This document shows, one piece after another, positions 16,447-25,683 of a DNA stretch of 64,000 nt (position 1 is the stretch's first letter; every line of letters begins with the position of its first letter). Source of the DNA: Micavibrio sp964400125. Lineage in GTDB: Bacteria > Pseudomonadota > Alphaproteobacteria > Micavibrionales > Micavibrionaceae. Under the pieces are notes generated by a model, which worked only from the letters and a program-made list of their open reading frames with translations, did not search any database and was not told the DNA's origin. The stretch is taken from positions 124,001 through 188,000 of the forward strand of contig CAYNSR010000001.1 in the NCBI GenBank assembly GCA_964400125.1. The letters run 5' to 3'. A program made the position numbers and the translations under genes.

Positions 16447-18381
16447 CTAGGCGGCCACCTTCTGCTGCTCTATCGACACCAGAAGGGCTCCATCACCGAC
16501 CTGCTGCCCGGCGGCAACAGGCAATTCCCCGACAATCCCTTCACACCCGGCCCTGATCGTCATTTCCATTTTCATCGCCTCCATCACCAGAAGCGGCTGA
16601 TCTTTCTTGACGCTATCGCCCATGCCAACCATGACCGTGATGATTTTTCCCGGCATCGGGGCGGTAATGCGCCCGTCTCCTGCGCTATCATCTTTGTCCT
16701 CACCCGGAACGAAATGGTGCAGGTGAATGACCCGCCCCTGACGAAACACCGTAATATCGCGGTTGTTTTCAACAATCGTCGCTGCGACAGGCCCCGTAAC
16801 TGGAACCGTGACCCCGTCAATCACAGCCTCATAACCGGACTCCGCAGACCGCAACGTCACCGCATGATGCCGCCCGCGATTGACCAGATTCATGGTTTTA
16901 CTGAAACTTCCATTCAGCCGCCAGTTATCCCCCCGGTCCCATATATCGGTGAACACATCCCCGTCTTCGCATTCCCCCGCCAGCAACCAGATGGCTTGCG
17001 CCATATCTTCCGGGTCGGCCAGACCGTAAGTTTCCGGCAACAAATCTTTTTCATGCCTTCCCAGAAATCCGGTATCGACATCTCCCCTGATAAAATCCTG
17101 CTGGCAAAAAATGTTGCTCAAATATTCCTGATTGGTCACCAGACCTGTCAAAACCATCTCGTCCAACGCCTCCCGCATCGCCACTGCGGCATCGGAACGG
17201 CTGTCACCATGGACGATCATCTTGGCAATCATCGGGTCGTAATGGATGCTGACGGCATCGTCTTCCTCAACGCCCGTGTCTATACGCGCATCCTGCGGAT
17301 GCAGGAAACACGACAATACGCCCGTCTGCGGCAGGAAATCATTTGCCGGGTCCTCGGCGTAAATCCGCACCTCGAACGCATGCCCGTCGCAGGGGATGTC
17401 TTTTTGCGCGAGCGGTAATTTTTCTCCCGCCGCCACACGCAACTGCCATTCCACCAGATCAAGACCGGTAATCATTTCCGTGACGGGGTGTTCAACCTGC
17501 AACCGCGTATTCATTTCCATGAAATAAAATTCATGCGTTTTGGAATCCATGATGAATTCAATGGTTCCGGCATTTTGATACTGGATGGCTTTGGCGGCCT
17601 TCACCGCCGTTTCACCCAGTTTTTTGCGAACGGATTCCGGCAACCCCGGCGCCGGAGCTTCCTCGACGACCTTTTGGTGACGCCGCTGCAATGAACAGTC
17701 GCGCTCGTATAAATGCACCACATTACCGTGCGAATCCCCAAAAACCTGCACCTCGACATGGCGCGGCTTATGGATGTATTTCTCAATCATGACATGGTCG
17801 TTGCCGAATGACGCCGCCGCCTCCCGCTTGCAGGATTCAAGCGCAGCATCGAAATGACTTGCATCCTCAACCAGACGCATGCCCTTGCCGCCCCCCCCGG
17901 CCACCGCCTTGATTAATACAGGATAGCCCACGGCAGCGGACTCTTTCTTCAACGTCACAGAATCCTGCTTCGCCCCCATGTAACCGGGAACGACCGGGAC
18001 CCCGGCCTTCACCATCAGGGCCTTGGCCTTGTCCTTCAGCCCCATCGCATCAATCGCACCGGGCATCGGCCCGATAAAAACGATTCCCGCCCCGGCGCAG
18101 GCTTTTGCAAACTCTTCATTTTCCGACAAGAAACCGTAACCCGGATGGATCGCCTGCGCTCCGGCCTCCCGCGCCGCCGCGATAATCACATCCCCGCGCA
18201 GATAGGACTCCCGCGACGACGCCGGGCCAATACGCACCGCCTCATCCGCCATACGCACATGCCGCGCATGCCTGTCGGCATCGGAATAGACAGCAACCGT
18301 AGCAATCCCCATCCGCCGGGCCGTTTCAATAACGCGGCAGGCAATTTCACCACGATTGGCTATCAGAATTTTCTGGAACAT
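16447..18381 (-). CDS. mccA: Methylcrotonyl-CoA carboxylase alpha (biotin-containing) subunit
   Basis: 644 residues. Order: biotin carboxylase N-domain (ILIANRGEIACRVI), ATP-grasp with glycine-rich loop AVAGGGGKGMR, biotin carboxylase C-domain, a linker domain, and a C-terminal biotinyl domain with the biotinylated lysine in VMEAMKME. It carboxylates biotin for conversion of 3-methylcrotonyl-CoA to 3-methylglutaconyl-CoA. MccA was chosen over acetyl- or propionyl-CoA carboxylase because of its place with mccB, hydratase, HMG-CoA lyase and ivd. The frame continues upstream through a palindrome, but the ATG at 18381 with GAGG just before it matches the family N-terminus. Confidence 0.92.
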   Translation of the reverse strand: MFQKILIANRGEIACRVIETARRMGIATVAVYSDADRHARHVRMADEAVRIGPASSRESYLRGDVIIAAAREAGAQAIHPGYGFLSENEEFAKACAGAGIVFIGPMPGAIDAMGLKDKAKALMVKAGVPVVPGYMGAKQDSVTLKKESAAVGYPVLIKAVAGGGGKGMRLVEDASHFDAALESCKREAAASFGNDHVMIEKYIHKPRHVEVQVFGDSHGNVVHLYERDCSLQRRHQKVVEEAPAPGLPESVRKKLGETAVKAAKAIQYQNAGTIEFIMDSKTHEFYFMEMNTRLQVEHPVTEMITGLDLVEWQLRVAAGEKLPLAQKDIPCDGHAFEVRIYAEDPANDFLPQTGVLSCFLHPQDARIDTGVEEDDAVSIHYDPMIAKMIVHGDSRSDAAVAMREALDEMVLTGLVTNQEYLSNIFCQQDFIRGDVDTGFLGRHEKDLLPETYGLADPEDMAQAIWLLAGECEDGDVFTDIWDRGDNWRLNGSFSKTMNLVNRGRHHAVTLRSAESGYEAVIDGVTVPVTGPVAATIVENNRDITVFRQGRVIHLHHFVPGEDKDDSAGDGRITAPMPGKIITVMVGMGDSVKKDQPLLVMEAMKMEMTIRAGCEGIVGELPVAAGQQVGDGALLVSIEQQKVAA

Positions 18382-18437
18382 TTCCGTCCTCGGGGCAAAA
18401 ATACAAAACGCTGCTGCGGATGAGTGTAACAAATTAA

Positions 18438-18461
18438 AAATCCCCGCAAAAGCAGGGATTT
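18438..18461. repeat. Short intergenic palindrome
   Basis: A 10-bp stem (18438-18447 with 18452-18461, one G-T wobble) encloses a 4-nt loop, between the hydratase and mccA genes inside the leucine operon. It resembles one arm of the longer palindromic repeats found elsewhere in the window. A short T-rich stretch follows on the minus strand, so partial termination or mRNA processing within the operon is possible. Confidence 0.55.
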
Positions 18462-18502
18462 CAACGGAATGCTGCAACGCGAAGGCCCATATCTCCCGCC
18501 AG

Positions 18503-19285
18503 TCACCAGACCGCCTTACGCTTCTCCAGAAATGCCGACAACCCTTCCTTCGCCTCGTCCCCGGCACGGGTCCGGGCGATGCGTCTTGCAGTTTCGGCGA
18601 TCATATCCTGCGTCAATGGCTGGCCCGCCAGATCGGTACAGAGTTTTTTACTTTCCCTCATCGCCTTGTGTCCATTCAAACGCAGCGCCGACAGGATATT
18701 TTCCAGACCTGCCGTCATGGCCATGTCATCCGCGAACAATTCATGGACCAAACCGATTTCCCGCGCCCGTTCCGCGCCGATCCGTTCTGCCGTCTGGGCG
18801 TAACGGCGAAATTGCCTTTCCCCGATCGCGCGAAGAACATAAGGCGCAATCGTCGCCGGAATGAGCCCCAGCCTGACTTCCGACAACGCGAATACCGCCT
18901 CCGGCGTCGCCAATACAATATCGCAGCAAGACACCAGCCCCATACCGCCACCCATCGCTGCACCATGCACACAGGCAATCGTCACCTTTGGCAACATATA
19001 AAGCTTGTGCAACATCGTCGCCAGCGCCATACCATCGCGTTCGTTTTCCGCCGTGGAATAGGAGGCCGCGCGTTTCATCCAGTTTAAATCGCCACCTGCG
19101 GAAAAACTTTTTCCGCCCCCGCGCAAAATAACGGCCAGAACATCGTCGCGCACGGACAAATCATCCCAGATATGGGACAGCGCCGCGATCACATCTTCAT
19201 CAAAGGCGTTATGCACATCTGGCCTGTTCAACGTGACCGTTGCGATAGCGCCCTCCACGCCGCATAAAACAGAATTCCCTGTCAT
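18503..19285 (-). CDS. Enoyl-CoA hydratase family, probable methylglutaconyl-CoA hydratase
   Basis: 260 residues of the crotonase fold. GGGKSFSAGGDLNWMK and the oxyanion segment HGAAMGGGMGLVSCCDIVLAT are clear, and FALSEVRLGLIPATIAPYVL carries the conserved Glu-containing helix. Position between mccB and mccA implies hydration of 3-methylglutaconyl-CoA to HMG-CoA in leucine degradation. The ATG at 19285 lies 10 bp after the upstream stop; longer in-frame starts would run into the upstream gene and are not family-like. Confidence 0.88.
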   Translation of the reverse strand: MTGNSVLCGVEGAIATVTLNRPDVHNAFDEDVIAALSHIWDDLSVRDDVLAVILRGGGKSFSAGGDLNWMKRAASYSTAENERDGMALATMLHKLYMLPKVTIACVHGAAMGGGMGLVSCCDIVLATPEAVFALSEVRLGLIPATIAPYVLRAIGERQFRRYAQTAERIGAERAREIGLVHELFADDMAMTAGLENILSALRLNGHKAMRESKKLCTDLAGQPLTQDMIAETARRIARTRAGDEAKEGLSAFLEKRKAVW

Positions 19286-19295
19286 TTTATCTCTC

Positions 19296-20660
19296 TCACT
19301 TCCTGCCATGAACGGTTTTCCGCCATGCGCTTTCAATTTTCTCCTGAATGCCGTGGATGTGCAACCCGGCAAAGGCCAGATGCCTGTCCCACCGTCCCTG
19401 CCCGGGATAAGGCATATTTTTTATACATTCAAAAGCCTTGTATTCATCCCCGCCGCCGGACACCGCCCGGGCTAAAAGATAGCCGACACCGTGCGTTACA
19501 TTGATTCCATGCCCGGAATAACCGTTGGCATAGTAAACATGATCGTCCAGTTTTCCGACATTCGGCAAAAGCGTGTTGGTAAACCCGATATCGCCGCCCC
19601 ATTGATACCGGATCTGCGTCTTTTCCAGCACCGGAAATATTCTCGACATTTCTTTTTTAAGAGCGACAACGATTTTTTCTTGTGTCATATCGCCATTTGC
19701 ATTCTGGCGCACAATATCGCCTGCACCGATCAGGAAGGTGCTATCCGCACCCTTGCGGTAATAATTCATTGCATTGGAAACTTCAAAAACACATATATCG
19801 GCGGGAACGACCCGGGATTCTTCCGGAATCGCTTCCGTCCCGATGATGGCATTACGGATCAGCACATATTTTCTGCGCAATTGCGGGACCAGATTTCCAA
19901 GGTAGGAATCACCGCACAGGACGATGGAGTGTGCTTTCACTCCCCCGCCCGGCGTATGAATGAAATACCCCGTCCCGTCGCGGCGAATGGCCTCTGCCGG
20001 AGTGGATTCAAATATGCGCGCATATAAATCTACCACATGCGCCAACGCCTTGATATATTTGACCGGATGAAAATGTGCCGCATCCGGCATAAAGACACCG
20101 GAATGATACACACCCGTCCCCAGCATTTCGCGCACAGAATCTACTGGTTTGTAGTCGAGATGATAATCAAAATCCCGTGCCAGATTTTCCGCGTACTCAC
20201 GAATCTCCCGGTCATCGTCTGGCGTATTGGAAACATACATTGCCCCCGGCTTCAAATCGCAATCGATGGAATGCTCCCGGCATATTTCCTTGACCGCGTT
20301 CAAACCGCGAATGGAACAATCCCATAGTGCCTTGACGTTTTCTTTCCCGTATTTTTTTTGCATGGCCTGCGTGAGGGATACGGAATACCCCGGCAGAATC
20401 TGCCCGCCGCAACGCCCGCTTGCGCCCCATCCAACTTCATGGCGTTCTAAAACAGCAACGTTAAGGCCTGCATCACGCAAGTTATAGGCAACAGAAAGCC
20501 CGGTAAACCCCGCGCCAATAATGCAAACATCCGCGTCGAATATCCCGTCGAGCGCAAAACGGCGCGGCGTTTCGGGGACGGTTTCCCGATAATAATTACA
20601 ATCGTCGGTATAATAACTGTCCCATTGCTGCTGATACTGCCCGACATTTTGTTTTTTCAT
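19296..20660 (-). CDS. FAD-dependent amine/amino-acid oxidoreductase (DAO family, PuuB-like)
   Basis: 454 residues. The FAD-binding Rossmann motif VCIIGAGFTGLSVAYNLRD is followed by the ADP-contact ERHEVGWGASGRCGGQI. The C-terminus has YYANGYSGHGINVTHGVG, the second FAD contact of DAO-family enzymes. The best-known relatives are gamma-glutamylputrescine oxidases (PuuB) and glycine/sarcosine-oxidase-like proteins; the N-terminal YYRETVPETPRR is typical of that set. It lies between mccB (13 bp) and the hydratase (10 bp), an unusual place for an amine oxidase in a leucine operon. The substrate is unknown. The ATG at 20660 was chosen because earlier starts overlap mccB. Confidence 0.82.
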   Translation of the reverse strand: MKKQNVGQYQQQWDSYYTDDCNYYRETVPETPRRFALDGIFDADVCIIGAGFTGLSVAYNLRDAGLNVAVLERHEVGWGASGRCGGQILPGYSVSLTQAMQKKYGKENVKALWDCSIRGLNAVKEICREHSIDCDLKPGAMYVSNTPDDDREIREYAENLARDFDYHLDYKPVDSVREMLGTGVYHSGVFMPDAAHFHPVKYIKALAHVVDLYARIFESTPAEAIRRDGTGYFIHTPGGGVKAHSIVLCGDSYLGNLVPQLRRKYVLIRNAIIGTEAIPEESRVVPADICVFEVSNAMNYYRKGADSTFLIGAGDIVRQNANGDMTQEKIVVALKKEMSRIFPVLEKTQIRYQWGGDIGFTNTLLPNVGKLDDHVYYANGYSGHGINVTHGVGYLLARAVSGGGDEYKAFECIKNMPYPGQGRWDRHLAFAGLHIHGIQEKIESAWRKTVHGRK

Positions 20661-20673
20661 TTGAATTACGCGC

Positions 20674-22281
20674 CTACATCCTGAAAACGCCATAAGTTGT
20701 TTCCTCGATGGGAGCATTCAGGCTGGCGGAAATGGCCAAGCCCAGAACGCGGCGCGTATCTGCCGGGTCTATGACGCCGTCATCCCACAGCCGGGCGGAG
20801 GCGTAATACGGATGACCTTCTTTTTCGTACTGGTCCAAAACGGGCTGCCTGAACGCCTCCTCTTCGGCTGCGCTCCATGTTTTGCCGTCGCGTTCCAGCG
20901 CGGCGCGCCTGACAGTGGCAAGAACCCCTGCGGCCTGCGCACCACCCATGACGGAAATACGCGCATTCGGCCACATCCACAGGAATCGCGGATTGAAGGC
21001 GCGTCCGCACATGCCGTAATTGCCCGCGCCGAAGCTGCCGCCGATAATCACCGTGAATTTCGGTACGCGGGCGCAGGACACGGCCGTGACCATCTTCGCC
21101 CCGTCCTTGGCGATACCGCCGCTTTCATATTTCTGTCCGACCATAAACCCGGTGATGTTTTGTAAAAATACCAGTGGAATGCCCCGTTGATTGCACAATT
21201 CAATAAAATGGGTCCCCTTCAGGGCGCTTTCAGAAAACAACACGCCGTTATTCGCAACGATCCCCACAGGCATGCCGTAAATATGGGCGAACCCGCAGAC
21301 AAGGGTCGTACCGTAACGCTTCTTGAATTCGTCAAAACGGCTGCCGTCCACGATCCGCGCGATCACATCGCGCACATCATAGGGCGTTTTCATGTCCGCA
21401 GGAACGACGCCGTGCAATTCCTCAGGATCGTAATACGGCTCCTCCGCGTCGATACAGGAAAGACGGTGCGTTTTGGTCCTGTTCAAATTCGCCACCGCCC
21501 GCCGCGCGATATCCAGCGCATGATGGTCGCTTTCGGCCAGATGATCGGCAACACCCGACACGCGCGTATGCACATCGCCGCCGCCCAGATCCTCGGCGCT
21601 GACATCCTCGCCCGTCGCCGCCCGGACCAAAGGCGGCCCGGCTAGAAAAATCGTCCCCTGATTTTTGACGATAATGCTTTCATCACTCATCGCCGGGATA
21701 TAGGCCCCGCCCGCCGTACAAGACCCCATCACCACAGCAATTTGTGCCAAACCTTTCGCCGACATATTGGCCTGATTGTAAAAAATGCGCCCGAAATGGT
21801 CGCGATCAGGAAAAACCTCATCCTGATTGGGTAAATTCGCCCCGCCGCTATCAACCAGATAAATGCAGGGCAAGCCGTTCTGTTCGGCGATTTCCTGCGC
21901 CCGCAGATGTTTCTTCACCGTCAGCGGATAATAGGTTCCCCCCTTGACCGTGGCATCGTTGCAGATGATAACGCATTCCTGCCCCGATACCCGGCCAATG
22001 CCAGTGATGATTCCGGCGGCGGGCACATCGTCCTCATAGACATCATATGCGGCAAGCTGGGAAAATTCGAGAAAGGGCGACCCGGCATCAAGCAGATGCG
22101 CCACCCGGTCACGCGGCAGGAGTTTTCCCCGGCTGGTATGACGCTCACGCGCCTTGTCGCCGCCGCCAAGCGCGATATGCGCCACCCGCGCCTTCAGGTC
22201 GGCGACCAGTGCCGCCATCGCCGCACGATTGGTTTGAAATTCTGCCGATCCGGTATCTATGCCGCTGCTGATCCGTGTCAT
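20674..22281 (-). CDS. mccB: Methylcrotonyl-CoA carboxylase beta (carboxyltransferase) subunit
   Basis: 535 residues forming the two crotonase-like carboxyltransferase halves. YLVDSGGANLPNQDEVFPDRDHFG and GSCTAGGAYIPAMSDE in the N-half, and NITGFMVGQKYESGGIAKDGAKMV and GGSFGAGNYGMCGRAF in the C-half, are characteristic of methylcrotonyl-CoA carboxylase beta chains. It transfers CO2 from MccA-biotin to 3-methylcrotonyl-CoA. It is the first gene of the seven-gene minus-strand leucine operon. ftsH lies upstream on the same strand with a 68-bp gap that holds an inverted repeat. Confidence 0.94.
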   Translation of the reverse strand: MTRISSGIDTGSAEFQTNRAAMAALVADLKARVAHIALGGGDKARERHTSRGKLLPRDRVAHLLDAGSPFLEFSQLAAYDVYEDDVPAAGIITGIGRVSGQECVIICNDATVKGGTYYPLTVKKHLRAQEIAEQNGLPCIYLVDSGGANLPNQDEVFPDRDHFGRIFYNQANMSAKGLAQIAVVMGSCTAGGAYIPAMSDESIIVKNQGTIFLAGPPLVRAATGEDVSAEDLGGGDVHTRVSGVADHLAESDHHALDIARRAVANLNRTKTHRLSCIDAEEPYYDPEELHGVVPADMKTPYDVRDVIARIVDGSRFDEFKKRYGTTLVCGFAHIYGMPVGIVANNGVLFSESALKGTHFIELCNQRGIPLVFLQNITGFMVGQKYESGGIAKDGAKMVTAVSCARVPKFTVIIGGSFGAGNYGMCGRAFNPRFLWMWPNARISVMGGAQAAGVLATVRRAALERDGKTWSAAEEEAFRQPVLDQYEKEGHPYYASARLWDDGVIDPADTRRVLGLAISASLNAPIEETTYGVFRM

Positions 22282-22301
22282 CCCCGACCCCTTGGAAAAT
22301 A

Positions 22302-22364
22302 TGGATTCCCAAGCTAGAACAAAACGCTAGACAGGGCAAGGCAGCGAAACTAGCTTGGATTCCA
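22302..22364. repeat. Imperfect inverted repeat spanning the ftsH stop codon
   Basis: The arms 22302-22317 and 22350-22364 are complementary except for about one bulged base and enclose some 32 nt. One arm includes the last codons and stop of ftsH. There is no T-tract, so it may be an mRNA-stabilising or processing hairpin rather than a classical terminator between ftsH and the leucine operon. Confidence 0.45.
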
Positions 22365-24356
22365 CGGGCTGGTCCCGGGCTTGCGCGGCGGCAATGCCGG
22401 AGGATCGACGACGGGCATATTACCGCTATCAACCTCATCAACATCATCACCACCACTCTTTCCACCCGGGGCATCATCCCCCTTGGCAGAGGGCGGCTGG
22501 GGATTGGCCCGCACGCGGGCGGCTTCTGCCTGACGGCGCATTTCGTCGATATCCTGCCCTTCTGCGGCAGCCCTCAGTTCAGGGCCGGTCAACGTGTCGA
22601 ATTTCAACAGGGCTTCCGCAATGCGGTGCATCTGCACCTTGCCCTCAAGCTGGATCGTTTTCGCGCGATTATAGGCCTTATCAAGGATCACCCTGATTTC
22701 CGCGTCGATCACTTTCCGCGTGTCATCCGAAACACTGGTGAACTTGCCAGAAAATGACTGTTCCTGATCCGTATAACGTCGTGGCCCGAGCTTGTCGGAC
22801 ATGCCCCATTCCGTGACCATCCGCGTTGCGTAGGACGTTGCCATATCAAAATCGCCCGAGGCCCCGGTTGTCACGGCGTCATAACCGAAAAACTCCTCCT
22901 CCGCCACACGCCCCCCCATAGCCACGGCCAGATCGGCATGCAAACGGGCGCGGGAGAATGAAACGCTATCGCCTTCCGGCAGGCGGATCACATAGCCCAG
23001 CGCCCCGCCACGCGGTAAAATCGTTGCTTTGTATACCGGGTCCGAAGCGGATTCGTTCATGGCAACCCAGGCATGGCCCGCCTCGTGATAGGCCGTCATT
23101 TTGCGCTGTTCCGGGGTCATGGTATAGGTGCGGTGTTCCTCACCCATCATGATCTTGTCCTTGGCCTTGTCGAAATCCTCGAAGGTGACGGAGCTGCGCT
23201 CGGCAATGGTGGCACGCATGGCGGCCTCGTTGACAAGATTTTCCAGCTCCGCCCCGGAAAATTGCGGCGTCCCCATTGCGATCTGACGAAGATCGACGTC
23301 CGGTGCCAGAGGAATTTTTCTGGAATACAGCTCAAGAATTTTCTGCCGCCCCGCCATATCGGGCAGGCCGACATGCAATTTCCGGTCGAAACGCCCCGGT
23401 CGGATCAGCGCAGGATCAAGCACATCGACCCGGTTGGTCGCCGCGATAACGATAACACCAGTATCCTTCGTAAACCCGTCCATTTCGGTGAGGATCGCAT
23501 TCAGAGTCTGTTCACGCTCGTCATTTCCCCCCCTGACATCTGCCCCGCGCTTTTTGCCGATAGCGTCAATTTCGTCAATAAAGATGATACTGGGCGCTTC
23601 ATTTTTTGCCTGCTCGAACAGGTCCCGTACGCGCGAGGCACCGACCCCGACAAACATTTCAACGAAATCGGAACCTGAAACGCTGAAGAACGGAACATTC
23701 GCCTCACCTGCAATCGCCCGGGCGATGAGGGTTTTCCCAGTCCCCGGGGGACCTTCCATTATAATGCCCTTGGGGACACGCGCGCCAAGCTTGCCAAATT
23801 TTTGTGGGTTTTTCAGGAACTTGACGAACTGGACGGCATCTTCCCGAACGGCATCGATACCAACGACATCATCAAATTTTGTGTCCGGGATTTCACGTTT
23901 TGCCTTGGACTTCCCAAACTTTCCCACTGCTCCCCCAGCACCGCCAGACATACCGCGCAACATAAAAACCATCAGGCCGATCATGAGCAAGGACGGGCCG
24001 AAGCTAAACAGAACCCGCGAAAAAGCACTGTCTGTTTCCGGCTCTGCACGCCTGTATGTATCAACGTTTTTATAAAAATCGTCGTAAGGAACAACACCTC
24101 GTGGAATTTCGGCAATCACTCTCTTGCCATCTCGGGTTAAGCCAATGACCGTGCTATCCTTTTCTTCGATATGGCGTATCTCGCCGTTCATCACGCGTTG
24201 GTCGAAAGCCCTGTAATCCAGCGCCCCGCCCCGCCCGTTGGGCGCGTCCTCACCCCCGCCACGGCTCACGAGATTGAAAACCAGCATCGCACCCGCAGCA
24301 TACAGCGCATATTTCATGAATTTGCCCGTATTCGGGCCTTCGCCATCGTTACGCAT
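22350..24356 (-). CDS. ftsH: ATP-dependent zinc metalloprotease FtsH
   Basis: 668 residues. Membrane helices lie at about 14-30 and 116-134 with a periplasmic domain between. The AAA module has Walker A GPPGTGKT (202-209), Walker B IIFIDE (257-262) and the second-region-of-homology segment ATNRVDVLDPALIRPGRFDR. The protease domain has HEAGH at 424-428. The C-terminal ~60 residues are acidic and Pro-rich. FtsH degrades misfolded membrane proteins and short-lived regulators, in some species RpoH (encoded here at 58122). The first residues are more polar than in typical FtsH and there is no neighbouring tilS, so this may be a second paralog; that cannot be decided here. Confidence 0.93.
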   Translation of the reverse strand: MRNDGEGPNTGKFMKYALYAAGAMLVFNLVSRGGGEDAPNGRGGALDYRAFDQRVMNGEIRHIEEKDSTVIGLTRDGKRVIAEIPRGVVPYDDFYKNVDTYRRAEPETDSAFSRVLFSFGPSLLMIGLMVFMLRGMSGGAGGAVGKFGKSKAKREIPDTKFDDVVGIDAVREDAVQFVKFLKNPQKFGKLGARVPKGIIMEGPPGTGKTLIARAIAGEANVPFFSVSGSDFVEMFVGVGASRVRDLFEQAKNEAPSIIFIDEIDAIGKKRGADVRGGNDEREQTLNAILTEMDGFTKDTGVIVIAATNRVDVLDPALIRPGRFDRKLHVGLPDMAGRQKILELYSRKIPLAPDVDLRQIAMGTPQFSGAELENLVNEAAMRATIAERSSVTFEDFDKAKDKIMMGEEHRTYTMTPEQRKMTAYHEAGHAWVAMNESASDPVYKATILPRGGALGYVIRLPEGDSVSFSRARLHADLAVAMGGRVAEEEFFGYDAVTTGASGDFDMATSYATRMVTEWGMSDKLGPRRYTDQEQSFSGKFTSVSDDTRKVIDAEIRVILDKAYNRAKTIQLEGKVQMHRIAEALLKFDTLTGPELRAAAEGQDIDEMRRQAEAARVRANPQPPSAKGDDAPGGKSGGDDVDEVDSGNMPVVDPPALPPRKPGTSPWNPS

Positions 24357-24479
24357 AAACCTATTCCCTGCTGTTTGTTTTTATAGTTTTTTGCTTCGAT
24401 GAAACCTAGACGCAAGATTCCATACGGTCAACTCATTTTCCATGCTGCGCTATTATTTTACGGAATATTGGTAACAATA

Positions 24480-24500
24480 TTGCCCGGTTTATCCGGGCAA
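24480..24500. repeat. Short hairpin between ftsH and the EndoU-like gene
   Basis: An 8-bp perfect stem (24480-24487 with 24493-24500) and a 5-nt loop lie in the 212-bp gap between the divergent ftsH and EndoU-like genes. No T-run follows on either strand, so it is not a standard terminator. A transcription-factor site or leader hairpin is possible. Confidence 0.35.
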
Positions 24501-24568
24501 TCCATTGATCCGCCCCACAAACATTCAAAATGATTCACGTTATTCGTAGAATGTTCTAGCATGGGCGG

Positions 24569-24982
24569 ATGTCTCCGCAATTCCGCAACACATTCTTTTT
24601 TTTCCTGTTTCTGCTCGGGATTTTGATGGGAGTCATGAACCCGCCAAAAATCCCCACCCCCCTGCCGAAAATCAGTCCGGAGCGGGAACGCCATATCCTC
24701 TACGGCGATTCAACCGGCGGCGGTCACCTGCACGGCACAGGCAAGCCTTGCAAGACAGAATTTCCGGCCTCGTGGGATGCAGAAAAAATTATCTCGCAGG
24801 TCCGCAATACCGCCGCCAATGACAATATCAACTGGCGGCGGGAAAAGAATGGCTACCATACCGCCGAACGCATGATCGGCACTGTGCGCGTCCGCATCGT
24901 ACTGGACGGGGAAAAGGATGACATCATCACGGCCTATCCGGTCAACCTGCCCCGCAACCCCTGCCCCGCGAACGACCCATGA
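24569..24982 (+). CDS. Small exported EndoU-family ribonuclease-like protein
   Basis: 137 residues. Residues 8-23 (TFFFFLFLLGILMGVM) are a hydrophobic signal or anchor. The rest fits the bacterial EndoU nuclease domain: RHILYGDSTGGGHLHG supplies the two histidines, KTEFPASWDAEKII the conserved strand-helix, and VRVRIVLDGEKDDIITAYPVN the C-terminal core with its TAYP motif. Bacterial EndoU domains are metal-independent RNases, mostly known as toxin tips of CdiA and other polymorphic toxins. Here the domain stands alone with its own export signal. The stop overlaps the start of the CPBP protease gene by 4 bp (ATGA), implying co-translation. Family assignment is from motifs; activity is inferred. 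Confidence 0.72.
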   Translation: MSPQFRNTFFFFLFLLGILMGVMNPPKIPTPLPKISPERERHILYGDSTGGGHLHGTGKPCKTEFPASWDAEKIISQVRNTAANDNINWRREKNGYHTAERMIGTVRVRIVLDGEKDDIITAYPVNLPRNPCPANDP

Positions 24983-25620
24983 CAATGACGAAACGTTCTG
25001 CATTGCTTGCGTGTGAATGTCTGGCGATCTTCATCGTCCTGCCGCTCCTGATCCTGTATTTCAAAGACCGCAGCCTTATGATTACAGCTCTATGGTGCGG
25101 GGCGGGAATTGTCGCCGTGTCGCTGGGGCTAAACGGCAAATTGCGCTGGCGGCCTGCTTCCTTCATGGCGGGTATCGGCCCGGTAATCAAACGCTTTTTG
25201 ATTCTTGCTCCGGCAATCACCGTGCTGACATGGCTATTCATGCCCGAACATATTTTTTCTTTCCCGCGTACAATGCCGCAGCAATGGCTGACGGTCATGC
25301 TGCTCTACCCCCTGCTTTCGGTCTGGCCGCAGGAAATCATTTACCGGACCTTCCTTTATCACCGCTATGCCCCCCTTTTCGGGCAGACCGCCGGGTATGT
25401 GGCGGCCTCAGCTGTGTTGTTCGGTTTCATGCATATTATTTTCCTGAACCCTGTCGCGATCATCATGACCGTCATCGGCGGGGCCCTGTTCGCCAGCGAC
25501 TACGCCCGTCACCAATCCCTTATGCTGGCCTGTCTGGAACATGCCTTGTATGGCTGCCTGATTTTCACTCTGGGGCTGGGGGTTTTTTTCTACAGTCAGG
25601 CAGCGTGGGATAGGTTCTGA
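24979..25620 (+). CDS. CPBP (CAAX/Abi) family intramembrane metalloprotease
   Basis: 213 residues with about six membrane helices. CPBP motifs are PQEIIYRTFLYHR (motif 1; the first Glu of the usual EExxxR is Gln here), FGFMHIIF (motif 2) and LEHALYGC (motif 3). Family members are Rce1-like glutamic intramembrane proteases; some serve as bacteriocin-immunity or processing proteins. The start overlaps the stop of the EndoU-like gene by 4 bp, so the two proteins are probably made together. Whether the Gln variant is active is unknown, though QE at this position recurs in related bacterial proteins. Confidence 0.82.
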   Translation: MTMTKRSALLACECLAIFIVLPLLILYFKDRSLMITALWCGAGIVAVSLGLNGKLRWRPASFMAGIGPVIKRFLILAPAITVLTWLFMPEHIFSFPRTMPQQWLTVMLLYPLLSVWPQEIIYRTFLYHRYAPLFGQTAGYVAASAVLFGFMHIIFLNPVAIIMTVIGGALFASDYARHQSLMLACLEHALYGCLIFTLGLGVFFYSQAAWDRF

Positions 25621-25683
25621 CAAATAAGCGTGTCTCTTATTATTCATAGCAAAATTCAAAATGACTTTGATGCCATAAACACC

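Noticed and set aside
14018..22281. Geranyl-CoA (atu) rather than leucine pathway
   Set aside because: The isovaleryl-type helix-G Glu in the dehydrogenase and the adjacent HMG-CoA lyase fit leucine breakdown; no citronellol-specific genes are present.
24480..24500. Terminator between ftsH and the EndoU-like gene
   Set aside because: The hairpin lacks a T-run on either strand and lies between divergent genes, where no terminator is needed.
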